Below are positions 1 through 7,379 of a stretch of 64,000 nucleotides of DNA, in pieces (position 1 is the first letter of the stretch; every line of letters begins with the position of its first letter). Origin of the DNA: Paraburkholderia susongensis (GTDB lineage: Bacteria > Pseudomonadota > Gammaproteobacteria > Burkholderiales > Burkholderiaceae); the NCBI RefSeq assembly GCF_900177725.1, contig NZ_FXAT01000004.1, positions 186,001 to 250,000 on the forward strand, written 5' to 3'. The notes beneath the pieces are model-generated. The model worked only from the letters and a program-made list of their open reading frames with translations. It was not told where the DNA came from and ran no database searches. The position numbers and the translations under genes are program-made.

Positions 1-1497
1 ATAGGACAGGAACTCTTCCTGAGCCTTGCCCATATCCGTGTGCATCGAGAGGGCCAGCCACTCATAGCAGAACGCCAGGAACATGTATGGGCTGTCCGCA
101 TCGGCCCACCAGCGGGAGCCATCCAGCGGATTCATCGCGGCCTCAAGAATCTGGTCGTGATGGTCTTCGACCCACTGAACGCGCTCTTCGAAGGCAACCT
201 TGTCGATACCGAACGTGTTGGCCCCGTGGATGGCCAGCCAGCGCGCACCGTTCTCACCCAGCGGGTAACCATCGGCAAACTGAAGGAGCGCCTTATCGGA
301 GTCCGAGCCTTGCGGGTTCAGGAACGTGGCCACAGGGTACGCACGGCCACGCCAGTCCAGATTGTGGACATAGAAGAACCGCTCGATGTCTTCGAACTTC
401 TCTGCCATCCACAGCTTGGACGACATGCCAGCCCGCTTCGATGCGCCACGGATGTTGCCTTCATAGACGCCAGCAGCCTGCTTCTTCCACGCCTTCAGCT
501 CTTCAGGGTCCGGGTTCTCCAGGTCAAAGTGCTTGGGCGGGAGAGCTTGCGGCTCACGAGCGGGGAGCTTGCCCAGCCGTCCACCGCCATCCCACACCTC
601 ACGCATCACATGGAAGACCGCCTTATTGATGGCCCACGGGGTTTCCTGAAGAGCGTTGATGCTGCGGTAGACCATCGGCATGTCAACCTGCTTCAGGTCC
701 TCCAGATAGTTCCGGTTGGCCGTCTTGATGAGTGGGAAGCGCATCGGCTTGGTCAGGTAGCCGCCACCTAACGGGCCAGTCCAGGGCAGCGGCTTGACCA
801 CCATCGGCATACACATGGGGCTCATCAGGGCGCACCGAGCGTGGCCATCAGCGAGCCACTTAGCGGTGGCTTCGGTGGGCGCGACGATGTACGGGGTGTC
901 ATTCGCACCGCGCACGTACTTCTGAATCTCCACCAGCCCGGTAGCCTCAGCGAAGAGATGGATGAGGGCCGTACCGAGCCGCATCTTCTCGCTCACGCCC
1001 CACTTGATGGTGGCCACCTTGGCGAACTTCTGCTGCACCCTAAGGACGATGTGGCGGTGGCGCTCATCGCGGGTCTTCTCGATTTTCTTCAGGAGCTGCT
1101 TATAAAGCCCAGGCTCAGCAGCCTTCAGGGCATCGAAGTTCAGGCAGTCCTCCAGCCGGTTGGCGATGTCACCAGCCACCGCGCCAATCACGGACATCTT
1201 GCCCATGTGGTTGAACACCACCTTGGCGGTCACGAAGGCCACCAGCTTACGGTCTTCAAACTGGTCCAGGTACTTGATGATGCCCACCGAGCGGGAGGCC
1301 GTGCCAGCCAGCCCATCCTCAATGAACTTCTCGATGGCAGCAGCCGTGGGCTCGATGGCAGCCTTCATCAGCTTCAGGCCAGGCGGAAGGGTGTCTTCAC
1401 CGTTGGCCATCTGCTCGTTGTAGCGCTTCATGCCCAGGCCGATGGCTTCCTCTTCCAGTTCGATTTGAAGAGCGTGGAGGTCTGCTGTGGTCGTCAT
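1..1497 (-). CDS. T7-type single-subunit DNA-dependent RNA polymerase, N-terminal 499 residues (runs off window)
   Basis: A phage RNA polymerase of this family transcribes the phage's middle and late genes from dedicated promoters. The frame is open from ATG at 1497 to base 1 (499 codons; T7 enzyme 883 aa). The match covers the N-terminal promoter-binding domain and the start of the catalytic half. Visible family signatures are PLPWTGPLGGGY, the DWRGRAYPV motif at about residue 381 (T7: about 421), FLNPQGSD, WLAIHGANTFG and SPYMFLAFCYEW. The catalytic Asp, Lys and Tyr of the palm and fingers lie beyond the window. An AGGAAC ribosome-binding site precedes the start by about 8 nt. The upstream copy of a repeated 13-bp motif (1510-1522) almost touches it. 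Family assignment is secure; activity cannot be judged from half a protein. Confidence 0.93.
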   Translation of the reverse strand, partial: MTTTADLHALQIELEEEAIGLGMKRYNEQMANGEDTLPPGLKLMKAAIEPTAAAIEKFIEDGLAGTASRSVGIIKYLDQFEDRKLVAFVTAKVVFNHMGKMSVIGAVAGDIANRLEDCLNFDALKAAEPGLYKQLLKKIEKTRDERHRHIVLRVQQKFAKVATIKWGVSEKMRLGTALIHLFAEATGLVEIQKYVRGANDTPYIVAPTEATAKWLADGHARCALMSPMCMPMVVKPLPWTGPLGGGYLTKPMRFPLIKTANRNYLEDLKQVDMPMVYRSINALQETPWAINKAVFHVMREVWDGGGRLGKLPAREPQALPPKHFDLENPDPEELKAWKKQAAGVYEGNIRGASKRAGMSSKLWMAEKFEDIERFFYVHNLDWRGRAYPVATFLNPQGSDSDKALLQFADGYPLGENGARWLAIHGANTFGIDKVAFEERVQWVEDHHDQILEAAMNPLDGSRWWADADSPYMFLAFCYEWLALSMHTDMGKAQEEFLSY

Positions 1498-1509
1498 GAT
1501 GTGTTCCTG

Positions 1510-1522
1510 TAGTGGAATACTG
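1510..1522 (-). promoter_or_regulatory. Motif copy A: candidate phage promoter or operator directly upstream of the phage RNA polymerase
   Basis: Minus strand reads CAGTATTCCACTA. It shares TTCCACT exactly with copies at 1629-1641 and 1757-1769, and the surrounding 20 bp are also related. It lies 13 bp upstream of the polymerase start codon. It is therefore placed either as a promoter for the phage polymerase or as a repressor operator. Confidence 0.55.
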
Positions 1523-1530
1523 TGGGCAAT

Positions 1531-1567
1531 AAAAAGCCCCTCCACGTCGATGCGTAGAGAGGTGGCT
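1531..1567 (-). terminator. Rho-independent terminator upstream of the phage RNA polymerase gene
   Basis: On the minus strand AGCC(A)CCTC pairs with GAGGGGCT and is followed by TTTTT. It lies between the tRNA-Lys gene and the phage polymerase, so it would stop transcripts coming from the tRNA promoter. The stem has one bulge and a loop of about 16 nt, which lowers confidence. Confidence 0.55.
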
Positions 1568-1628
1568 GGAGTGTGGCCTGTCGAACGGTCAGCTACAGCC
1601 AGCCGTGACTATACCGCAAGTCTTCCCC

Positions 1629-1641
1629 TAGTGGAACACTA
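1629..1641. promoter_or_regulatory. Motif copy B: most palindromic copy of the repeated prophage motif
   Basis: Plus strand reads TAGTGGAACACTA, a perfect 5-bp inverted repeat around GAA, flanked by CCC and TAGGG. Plus-strand reading gives CACTATAGGGAA, strikingly like the core of T7 and SP6 promoters. Minus-strand reading gives CCACTAGGGGAAGA, like the T3 core. The orientation cannot be fixed by eye. Confidence 0.55.
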
Positions 1642-1756
1642 TAGGGAATCTTCAGGGTAATCATTAGTTCATCTCTAAGGGGAGATTTCATCTCCACCGC
1701 GAGAGTCAGGGTTTAGGGGTGTTTTTGGGACGCGAGCTGTGTCCTGGAGGCGGTCA

Positions 1757-1769
1757 CAGCGTTCCACTT
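1757..1769 (+). promoter_or_regulatory. Motif copy C of the repeated prophage motif
   Basis: Plus strand reads CAGCGTTCCACTT followed by GGGGA. It matches copies A and B (minus strand) at TTCCACT and in the flanking G-rich tract. It is inverted relative to the other two and lies just upstream of the terminator at 1789. Confidence 0.5.
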
Positions 1770-1788
1770 GGGGATTGCTTTGGGCAAA

Positions 1789-1828
1789 GAAAAAGCCCCG
1801 AACTGGTTTCCCAGCCGGGGCTTCTTTT
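1789..1828. terminator. Bidirectional rho-independent terminator in the prophage end
   Basis: AAGCCCCG (1793-1800) pairs with CGGGGCTT (1816-1823). Toward the left the stem is followed by TTTTTCTTT, and toward the right by CTTTT. It lies between tRNA-Lys and the polymerase gene and can stop transcripts in both directions. Confidence 0.75.
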
Positions 1829-1882
1829 GACAGCTTTGGGGGCTACTTTGGCTTCCTCTTCACGAAGCCTGTAATCCCCTTA

Positions 1883-1910
1883 TGGTCACGTTTGTGACTA
1901 CTTGTGACCA
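1883..1910. repeat. GTGAC repeat cluster near the att site
   Basis: TGGTCAC (1883-1889) is the inverse of GTGACCA (1904-1910). Between them TTGTGAC occurs twice, one helical turn (10 bp) apart (1892-1898 and 1902-1908). A related TGTGACCAA also sits inside the tRNA at 1987-1995. The position fits integrase arm-type sites or a repressor operator; neither is proven. Confidence 0.4.
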
Positions 1911-1961
1911 AACTTTCGTCCTTCGCAGTGTGCTGAAAATCGCTGGAAGGCTTACTGAGAT

Positions 1962-2037
1962 TGGTAGGCCGTACGGGATTCGAACCTGTGACCAACGGAT
2001 TAAAAGTCCGCTGCTCTACCAGCTGAGCTAACGACCC
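1962..2037 (-). tRNA. tRNA-Lys (anticodon UUU)
   Basis: The minus strand gives a full cloverleaf with anticodon TTT, flanked by C-T and A-A, and with the CCA end encoded. The 5' acceptor strand GGGTCGT would pair perfectly with ACGACCC. The gene instead has ACGGCCT, giving G-U pairs including the terminal one. The T stem (ACAGG/CCTGT) is fully paired. This pattern fits replacement of the 3' part by an integrated phage att sequence. Function is probably retained because all positions still pair. Confidence 0.95.
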
Positions 2038-2051
2038 AAAAGAGAAGCGAA

Positions 2052-2080
2052 ATTATATCGGCGGGCTTATGGCCTGTCAA
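2052..2080 (-). promoter_or_regulatory. Consensus sigma-70 promoter of tRNA-Lys
   Basis: On the minus strand TTGACA (2080-2075) and TATAAT (2057-2052) are separated by exactly 17 bp. All twelve hexamer positions match the consensus. The expected start is a few bases before the tRNA 5' end at 2037. The promoter points into the prophage, which explains the need for terminators there. Confidence 0.85.
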
Positions 2081-2144
2081 CCCGATAGGGCAGTAGAGCC
2101 ATCAAGCCATGCTTACTTCACTGAACACTTCGAGCACGAAAATG

Positions 2145-2174
2145 AAAAGCCCGGACATTGCTGCCCGGGCTCTT
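2145..2174 (-). terminator. Terminator of the tol-pal operon
   Basis: AGCCCGG (2148-2154) pairs with CCGGGCT (2165-2171). On the minus strand the stem is followed by TTTTC. It lies about 80 bp downstream of the cpoB stop codon. Confidence 0.7.
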
Positions 2175-2251
2175 CAGCGAGAGGCGCGCGTGACCATGAC
2201 CTCAGACACTGCGCGTACTGCCAACTACTCAATCGACCCGCTACGCTACCG

Positions 2252-3010
2252 CTACTTGATCTGCGACAGCTTGCTCTGCGCCGACTGTGCGACGTCCGAG
2301 CCGCTGTATTGCGCAACGATCTGCTCGAGCGTCTTTTTGGCCGCAGCCTTCTGACCTTGCTCGAGCTGATTGTTCGCGATGGCCAGCAGCGCTTCAGGGG
2401 CACGCGGATGCTGCGGATAATTCTTCACGACACCTTGCCAGGCTGCCGTCGAGCCCTTGTAGTCGCGCAGTGCGTACAGCGCGTTGCCGAGCCAGTACTG
2501 CGCGGTCGGCTGATAGGGGCTACTCGGATATTTGGAGATGAAGCTGCGGAACGACGCCGCCGCATTCTTGAAATCGCCGCTGCGGAATTGCTGTGAAGCG
2601 GCATTGAACGCGTCGGCTTCACCCGGCTGAACCTCGCCCTGGACGCCGTCCACCGTCTGTTGCTGCGGCTCGAATTTCTTCAGGCGCGTGTCGAGATCGG
2701 TGTAGTAGTCCTTCTGCTGCTTTTGCAGCGTGTCGAGCTGATTCGCCATGTCCTCATTCTGTCCGCGCAACGTCGCGACCTGCTGGTTCAACTGGTCGAG
2801 GCGGTTGGACTGATCGAGGATCGTGCGCTGCGCTGCCGACAGTTGGCTCGACAGACTATCGGTCTTCGAACGCAGATCGAGAATGGCCTGGCGGGCCTGA
2901 TCGTCGTCGAAGATGCCCGCGTGAGCGGGCACGGCCGCGAGGGCCGTGCCTGCGACGCAGGCCGCTGCGGCAAACCGCAGCCAGGAGAAACGATGCGTCA
3001 TTCGGCTCAT
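2252..3010 (-). CDS. cpoB: Cell division coordinator CpoB (YbgF)
   Basis: CpoB is a periplasmic TPR protein that, with TolA, couples outer-membrane constriction to septal peptidoglycan synthesis (known for the family). The protein starts with a signal peptide ending in PAHA. A Gln-rich trimerising coiled coil follows (about residues 35-100), then a linker and C-terminal TPR repeats with typical YQPTAQYWLGNALYALRDYK and HPRAPEALLAIANNQLEQG segments. I chose ATG at 3010, with 3001 the alternative; the frame is open further upstream but would overlap pal. It is the last gene of the operon, 11 bp after pal, and a terminator follows. Confidence 0.9.
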   Translation of the reverse strand: MSRMTHRFSWLRFAAAACVAGTALAAVPAHAGIFDDDQARQAILDLRSKTDSLSSQLSAAQRTILDQSNRLDQLNQQVATLRGQNEDMANQLDTLQKQQKDYYTDLDTRLKKFEPQQQTVDGVQGEVQPGEADAFNAASQQFRSGDFKNAAASFRSFISKYPSSPYQPTAQYWLGNALYALRDYKGSTAAWQGVVKNYPQHPRAPEALLAIANNQLEQGQKAAAKKTLEQIVAQYSGSDVAQSAQSKLSQIK

Positions 3011-3021
3011 CACCCGTTGAC

Positions 3022-3528
3022 TTACTGTTGATACACGAGGTCGGCGCGGCGGTTCTGCGCCCACGACGCTTCGTCATGACCGGTTGCCAGCGGCTTTTCC
3101 TTGCCGAGGCTCACGGCTTCCATTTGCGAATCCGGCACGCCCATCAGCGACAGCGAACGACGCACGGCTTCAGCACGCTTCTGGCCGAGTGCCAGGTTGT
3201 ATTCGCTCGTGCCGCGCTCGTCGGTGTTGCCCTGGATCAGCACGTGACGCTGCGGATGGCTCTTCAGGTATTGCGCGTGTTGCTGCAGCAGCGGCTGGTA
3301 GTCGTCCTTGACCGAGTAGCTGTCGAAGTCGAAGTAAATGCTGCGCTTTGCAAGCGGGCTGTTCGGATCGTTGAGCGGATCGACGTTGACCGTTGCGACG
3401 TCGTTCGGGTTCGGCTGCGCGCCCCCTGCACCCTTGTTGGCGTTTTCGTCGAGCTTGACGCCCGAATGGCATGCGGCCAGCGTGCCGAGCATTACTACGG
3501 CGAATGCGAAACGAAGTTTGGATATCAT
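3022..3528 (-). CDS. pal: Peptidoglycan-associated lipoprotein Pal
   Basis: Pal is an outer-membrane lipoprotein that binds peptidoglycan and interacts with TolB. The 168-aa protein has a lipoprotein signal with lipobox LAAC near residue 19. A linker and an OmpA-like C-terminal domain follow, with YFDFDSYSVKDDY, HVLIQGNTDERGTSEYNLALGQKRA and RRADLVYQ. The Asp and Arg of the peptidoglycan-binding TDERGTxEYN motif are intact. It lies 32 bp downstream of tolB in a canonical tol-pal order. Confidence 0.97.
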   Translation of the reverse strand: MISKLRFAFAVVMLGTLAACHSGVKLDENANKGAGGAQPNPNDVATVNVDPLNDPNSPLAKRSIYFDFDSYSVKDDYQPLLQQHAQYLKSHPQRHVLIQGNTDERGTSEYNLALGQKRAEAVRRSLSLMGVPDSQMEAVSLGKEKPLATGHDEASWAQNRRADLVYQQ

Positions 3529-3560
3529 TTGATTACTCTCCTTGTGTTATTGCATCAACG

Positions 3561-4853
3561 TTATTGCATAAACGGGCCCCAGGACGGCTCACGTACACTG
3601 CCACCCTGAACGGACAGGACCTGCCGGGTGCGACCATCGGTCGATACTGCGGCCAACACGCCACGGCCGTTCACCTGAGTGGCGTAAAGAATGTACTGAC
3701 CGTTCGCCGCGAAGCTCGGCGATTCGTCATGTGTCGTGTCCGTCAGACCCGTGGCGGTTCCGCCTTGCAGGTCCTGGAGATACAGCTTGAACGCACCGCC
3801 GACGCGCGAGATATAGGCAAGCTGCTTGCCATCGGGACTTACACGCGGGCTGGTGTTGTAGTTGCCCGTGAACGTGACGCGTTGCGCGGCGCCCGCGCTT
3901 TCGCCTTGCGCCGACATCTTGTAGATCTGCGGTGCGCCGCCGCGGTCGCTCGTGAAATAGATCGACTGGCCGTCAGGAGAGTAGGTCGGCTCGGTGTCGA
4001 TCGAGCTGCCTTGTGTGAGGCGACGCAGGCCGCTGCCGTCCGCGTTGACCGCGAAAATCTGCGTGTTGCCGGTGCGCGACAGCGCGACGGCGAGCGTGCG
4101 CCCATCCGGCGACCATGCCGGCGCGCTGTTGTTGCCCTTCTGGTCCGATACGACGATGCGCCGGCCCGTGGGCAGGTCATGGATGTAGACGATCGGCTTC
4201 TTCTTCTCGAACGAAACGTAGGCGACCTTGGTGCCATCCGGCGACCATGCCGGCGAGATGATCGGCTCGGGGCTCGACAGCGCGATATGCGCGTCCTGAC
4301 CGTCCGAATCCGAAATTTGCAGCTGATAGCGGTTGCCCGACTTGATGACGTACGACAGGCGCGTGGCGAACACGCCGCGGGTGCCCATCAGTTTCGCGTA
4401 GATGTAGTCCGCGACCTTGTGCGCGCTCATGCGCAGGCCGCTTTCCGGGCTCACCAGCACGAGGCCGCCGAGGCTTTCGCCCTTGACCGTGTCGTACAGC
4501 TTGAAGCGCACTTCGTACTGGCCGTTCGGCAGGCGGTTCACGCTGCCCGCGACGAATGCGTTGGCGCCCTTGGCCTTCCATGCGCCGAGGTCGACCGAAT
4601 CGTTTTCCGACACCGGCGTCGAGCCCGCGTCGATATTCGTGAATTTGCCGCTGCGTTGCAGATCCTGACGCACGATCGCGCTGACCTGCTGCGGCGAGTT
4701 CGCTTCATTGGCGAAATTCGCCGTTGCGATCGGAAACTGCGTAGATCCGACGCCCGTCACGAGGACGTTGAGTTGTGCATTGGCGGCGCCGCCGGCAGCG
4801 ATCAGGCACGTTGCTACGAGTGTCTGCAGGCCTAGCTTGGTCATCAAACTCAT
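3561..4853 (-). CDS. tolB: Tol-Pal system beta-propeller protein TolB
   Basis: This periplasmic component binds Pal and TolA. It has a signal peptide ending in AANA, an N-terminal alpha/beta domain (LVTGVG to [12 protein letters not shown]), then six WD40-like blades with repeated [30 protein letters not shown] and [15 protein letters not shown] units. I chose ATG at 4853, preceded by GAGGAA. The frame extends a little upstream only through a TTG codon at 4871. Length is 430 aa, normal for the family. Confidence 0.97.
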   Translation of the reverse strand: MSLMTKLGLQTLVATCLIAAGGAANAQLNVLVTGVGSTQFPIATANFANEANSPQQVSAIVRQDLQRSGKFTNIDAGSTPVSENDSVDLGAWKAKGANAFVAGSVNRLPNGQYEVRFKLYDTVKGESLGGLVLVSPESGLRMSAHKVADYIYAKLMGTRGVFATRLSYVIKSGNRYQLQISDSDGQDAHIALSSPEPIISPAWSPDGTKVAYVSFEKKKPIVYIHDLPTGRRIVVSDQKGNNSAPAWSPDGRTLAVALSRTGNTQIFAVNADGSGLRRLTQGSSIDTEPTYSPDGQSIYFTSDRGGAPQIYKMSAQGESAGAAQRVTFTGNYNTSPRVSPDGKQLAYISRVGGAFKLYLQDLQGGTATGLTDTTHDESPSFAANGQYILYATQVNGRGVLAAVSTDGRTRQVLSVQGGSVREPSWGPFMQ

Positions 4854-5036
4854 GCTGTATGGATTCCTCAAAACGGTTTTACTAATACTTCACGACAGCA
4901 GACAGACCGAAAAACGACTAATTCGTTCCCAAAGCGCACCGCTCACTGTAGCGCGGCTTTGCCCTCGATTGACTGCAAACCAGCCGTAAATCGACTGCCA
5001 CACGGCTGTCAAACTCCTTGCCCATCAACCCGCAAA

Positions 5037-6050
5037 TCAACCCGCGGGGCGCAACGTTATCAGGAAGCTTTCCGGCGTTTTGCCGTTGACGTCCAGAGGC
5101 ATCGGGTTGGAGCGCTGCACGGCGCGCAACGCGGCGGCGTCCCACGCGGGGTTGCCGCTGCTGCGCGAGACCGTCGCGTCCAGCAAGGTGCCGGTCGGTG
5201 CGCAGCGCACGGCGATGACGGTTTCGAGACCTTCCGTTTCGCCGCTCCACACGATGTTCGGGCGCACGATACGGCGCACCTTGTCCGCGTAACCAGGCGA
5301 TGCCGCATTGCCACCCGAGCCACTACCGGTGCCGCTCTTGCCGAGCCCGTTGCCTGTCGAACCCGGGGGCCCGGCCATGCCCTGCATCTGCGCGAGGCGC
5401 GCGCGACGTTCCGCGTCGAGCTGCTTCTTCGCCTGCGCCGCTGCCTCGGCTTGCGCCTTGGCCTTCGCCGCTTTCTGTTCGTCAGCCTTCTTCTGCGCGT
5501 CGGCCGCGGCCTGCTTCTGCTGCTGTTCCTGCTGGTCTTTCACTTGTTGCTGTTTCTGCTGCTCGGCGAGCTGCTGTTGCTTGAGCTTGTCGGCCTGCTG
5601 CTGTTGTTGCTGCTGTTTGAGCTTAGCGGCCTTCTGCGCCGCGAGCTGGGCCGCCTGGTCGGCCGCCAGCTGTTGCTGACGTTTCGCTTCCGCTTCCTGC
5701 TGTTCTTTCAGCTTCTGCTGGCGCTGCTGCTCGGCCAGTTGCGCCTCGCGCGCGGCTTCCTGTTGCTGGCGTTTCTTTTCCTGCAGCGCGATGTCGGCCT
5801 GCTCGTCGCGCACGGGCGGGGCAGGGGCGACCGGCACGGGCGGCGGCGTAACGGGACGCGGAATCGCCGAGTTCGGCACTTCGGTCCACAGCTCCGCTTC
5901 CGCGCCTTCGGGCGTGCTGTTTTGCCACTGGATGCCGTGGTACAGGAAGAACCCGAGCAGCGCATGCATCACCAGCGCGAGCGCAAAGGCGCGCCCGGTG
6001 CCGCGTTCACGCGGCGGCTGGAGCGGGTATTCGGAATTCTTGCGGATCAT
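5037..6050 (-). CDS. tolA: Cell envelope integrity protein TolA
   Basis: TolA is anchored in the inner membrane and spans the periplasm, linking TolQR to Pal. One transmembrane helix lies near residues 22-40 (ALALVMHALLGFFLYHGI), then a proline-rich stretch. A long Gln/Lys/Ala-rich helical domain II follows (about residues 95-215). The C-terminal domain III is globular, with NIVWSGETEGLETVIAVRC and the terminal FLITLRPAG. Domain II is coded by CTG/CTT-rich DNA on the plus strand and gives meaningless leucine- or cysteine-rich frames there. The start overlaps the tolR stop by ATGA. Confidence 0.95.
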   Translation of the reverse strand: MIRKNSEYPLQPPRERGTGRAFALALVMHALLGFFLYHGIQWQNSTPEGAEAELWTEVPNSAIPRPVTPPPVPVAPAPPVRDEQADIALQEKKRQQQEAAREAQLAEQQRQQKLKEQQEAEAKRQQQLAADQAAQLAAQKAAKLKQQQQQQQADKLKQQQLAEQQKQQQVKDQQEQQQKQAAADAQKKADEQKAAKAKAQAEAAAQAKKQLDAERRARLAQMQGMAGPPGSTGNGLGKSGTGSGSGGNAASPGYADKVRRIVRPNIVWSGETEGLETVIAVRCAPTGTLLDATVSRSSGNPAWDAAALRAVQRSNPMPLDVNGKTPESFLITLRPAG

Positions 6051-6493
6051 TGCGATTTGACGAGCAATCCAACGCGCTTGACGCCCTGAGCTTTCAGCTC
6101 GGACATCACGTTCATCACGGCTTCGTACTTCACGGTTTTGTCAGCGGCGATCACGACCGGCTGATCCGGATGCGATTGCGCCCGGTCGGCGATGAAGCCG
6201 TTCAGGTCGGCCTTCGTCATGTCTTCCTGCTGCTGCGTGCCGGAATCGTCCTTGTACTTGACACTCATGTTGCCGTCCGCGCGGATGTTGACGATCACGG
6301 GCGGCGTTTGCTGCTGCGGCGCGGCGCCGCCGACGGTCGGCAGATTGACGATCGACGGGGCGACGAGCGGCGCGGTCACCATGAAGATCACGAGCAGCAC
6401 GAGCATCACGTCGATGTACGGCACGACGTTGATGTCGGCCATGGCGCGGCGCTGACGCGAGCCGCGCATGCTGGAGGAGCGGGAGCCTGCCAT
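6047..6493 (-). CDS. tolR: Proton-channel subunit TolR (ExbD family)
   Basis: With TolQ it forms the inner-membrane proton channel that energises TolA. The 148-aa protein has an N-terminal cytoplasmic tail and one transmembrane helix containing PYIDVMLVLLVIFMVTAPL, with the conserved proton-carrying Asp. A periplasmic domain ends VMSELKAQGVKRVGLLV. It is 10 bp downstream of tolQ and overlaps tolA, consistent with translational coupling. Confidence 0.96.
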   Translation of the reverse strand: MAGSRSSSMRGSRQRRAMADINVVPYIDVMLVLLVIFMVTAPLVAPSIVNLPTVGGAAPQQQTPPVIVNIRADGNMSVKYKDDSGTQQQEDMTKADLNGFIADRAQSHPDQPVVIAADKTVKYEAVMNVMSELKAQGVKRVGLLVKSQ

Positions 6494-6503
6494 CGTGGCC
6501 TCC

Positions 6504-7181
6504 TTACTGTGCCTGGCGCTGCAGAATGTTCGAGAACTCTTCGATGAAGGTTTCGAAACGGATCGCCAGACGGTCGATGTCGTGCGCGTAGCGGTTGTAG
6601 GCGACCACGGCCGGAATCGCGGCGAACAGGCCGATCGCGGTGGCGGTCAGCGCCTCGGCGATGCCTGGCGCCACGTTCGCGAGCGTGGCTTGCTGTACGT
6701 TGGCGAGGCCGCGGAACGCATTCATGATCCCCCACACTGTGCCGAACAGACCGATATACGGGCTGACCGAGCCGACCGACGCGAGGAACGCGAGGTTGGC
6801 CTCGAGCACGTCCATTTCGCGCTGGAACGCCGCGCGCATCGCGCGCCGCGCGCCGTCGAGAATCGCGCCCGGATCGTTCAGGCGTTTTTCCTTGCCTTTG
6901 AGGAATTCGCGCATGCCGGACTCGAAAATCCGCTCGAGCGCGCCGATCGTGTGGCGGTTGTTCGCGGCGCTCTGATAAAGCGCCTGCAGGTCGCCGCCCG
7001 ACCAGAAATCGCGTTCGAAGCGTTCAGTTTGCGCGCGCGCCCGGCGAATCGCAAACCACTTGCGGAAGATGAAAGTCCACGACAGCAGCGAGAGCAATAG
7101 CAGCAGAGCCATGACCGCCTGGGCCAGCAGGCTCGCGTTGAGTACGAGTGAAACGATCGACAGATCTTGTGTAGTGTTCAT
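6504..7181 (-). CDS. tolQ: Proton-channel subunit TolQ (ExbB family)
   Basis: TolQ is the channel-forming inner-membrane protein of the Tol motor. The 225-aa protein has a first helix near residues 17-38 and a long cytoplasmic loop. The MotA/TolQ/ExbB core follows, with FLASVGSVSPYIGLFGTVWG, IMNAFRGLA and APGIAEALTATAIGLFAAIPAV, which are family hallmarks. It precedes tolR by 10 bp. The 198 bp up to ybgC leave room for a promoter. Confidence 0.97.
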   Translation of the reverse strand: MNTTQDLSIVSLVLNASLLAQAVMALLLLLSLLSWTFIFRKWFAIRRARAQTERFERDFWSGGDLQALYQSAANNRHTIGALERIFESGMREFLKGKEKRLNDPGAILDGARRAMRAAFQREMDVLEANLAFLASVGSVSPYIGLFGTVWGIMNAFRGLANVQQATLANVAPGIAEALTATAIGLFAAIPAVVAYNRYAHDIDRLAIRFETFIEEFSNILQRQAQ

Positions 7182-7379
7182 AAAGGTTCGTTTTAACGTC
7201 CCGGGAAGGGGGCGTCCGGCTGCAAGGCCGCTTCAAGCTTGCCGTGAGCAAAACGGAAGCTTCGGCGGTATCGAAGCCGAACCATGCTTTGTGTTGCCTG
7301 ATCGGTATGAATTCACTGGCCCCATAACAACGGGGCTCAGTCATTGTTCGTTGACATGCCGACGTGTCCAGCTCGTGCC

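Larger units (their letters stand above)
1..1961. mobile_element. att-proximal end of a T7-like (Autographiviridae-type) prophage
   Basis: This segment carries a T7-type RNA polymerase gene reading away from a tRNA-Lys gene. It also has phage-style repeated control motifs and terminators, and it stops at the 3' end of the tRNA. Integration into the 3' end of tRNA genes is the usual pattern for tyrosine integrases. The host tol-pal operon follows directly on the other side of the tRNA. No integrase, capsid or terminase gene is in view because the element continues to the left of base 1. The alternative is a decayed remnant, but the 499 visible polymerase codons have no stop or frameshift. Confidence 0.75.

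Noticed and set aside
40..1512. Two plus-strand open frames of 243 and 223 codons at the left edge
   Set aside because: They are antisense to the T7-type RNA polymerase, which has clear family motifs on the minus strand.
5308..5679. Cys/Ser-rich plus-strand frame
   Set aside because: Shadow of the Gln/Lys/Ala-rich coiled-coil coding region of tolA.
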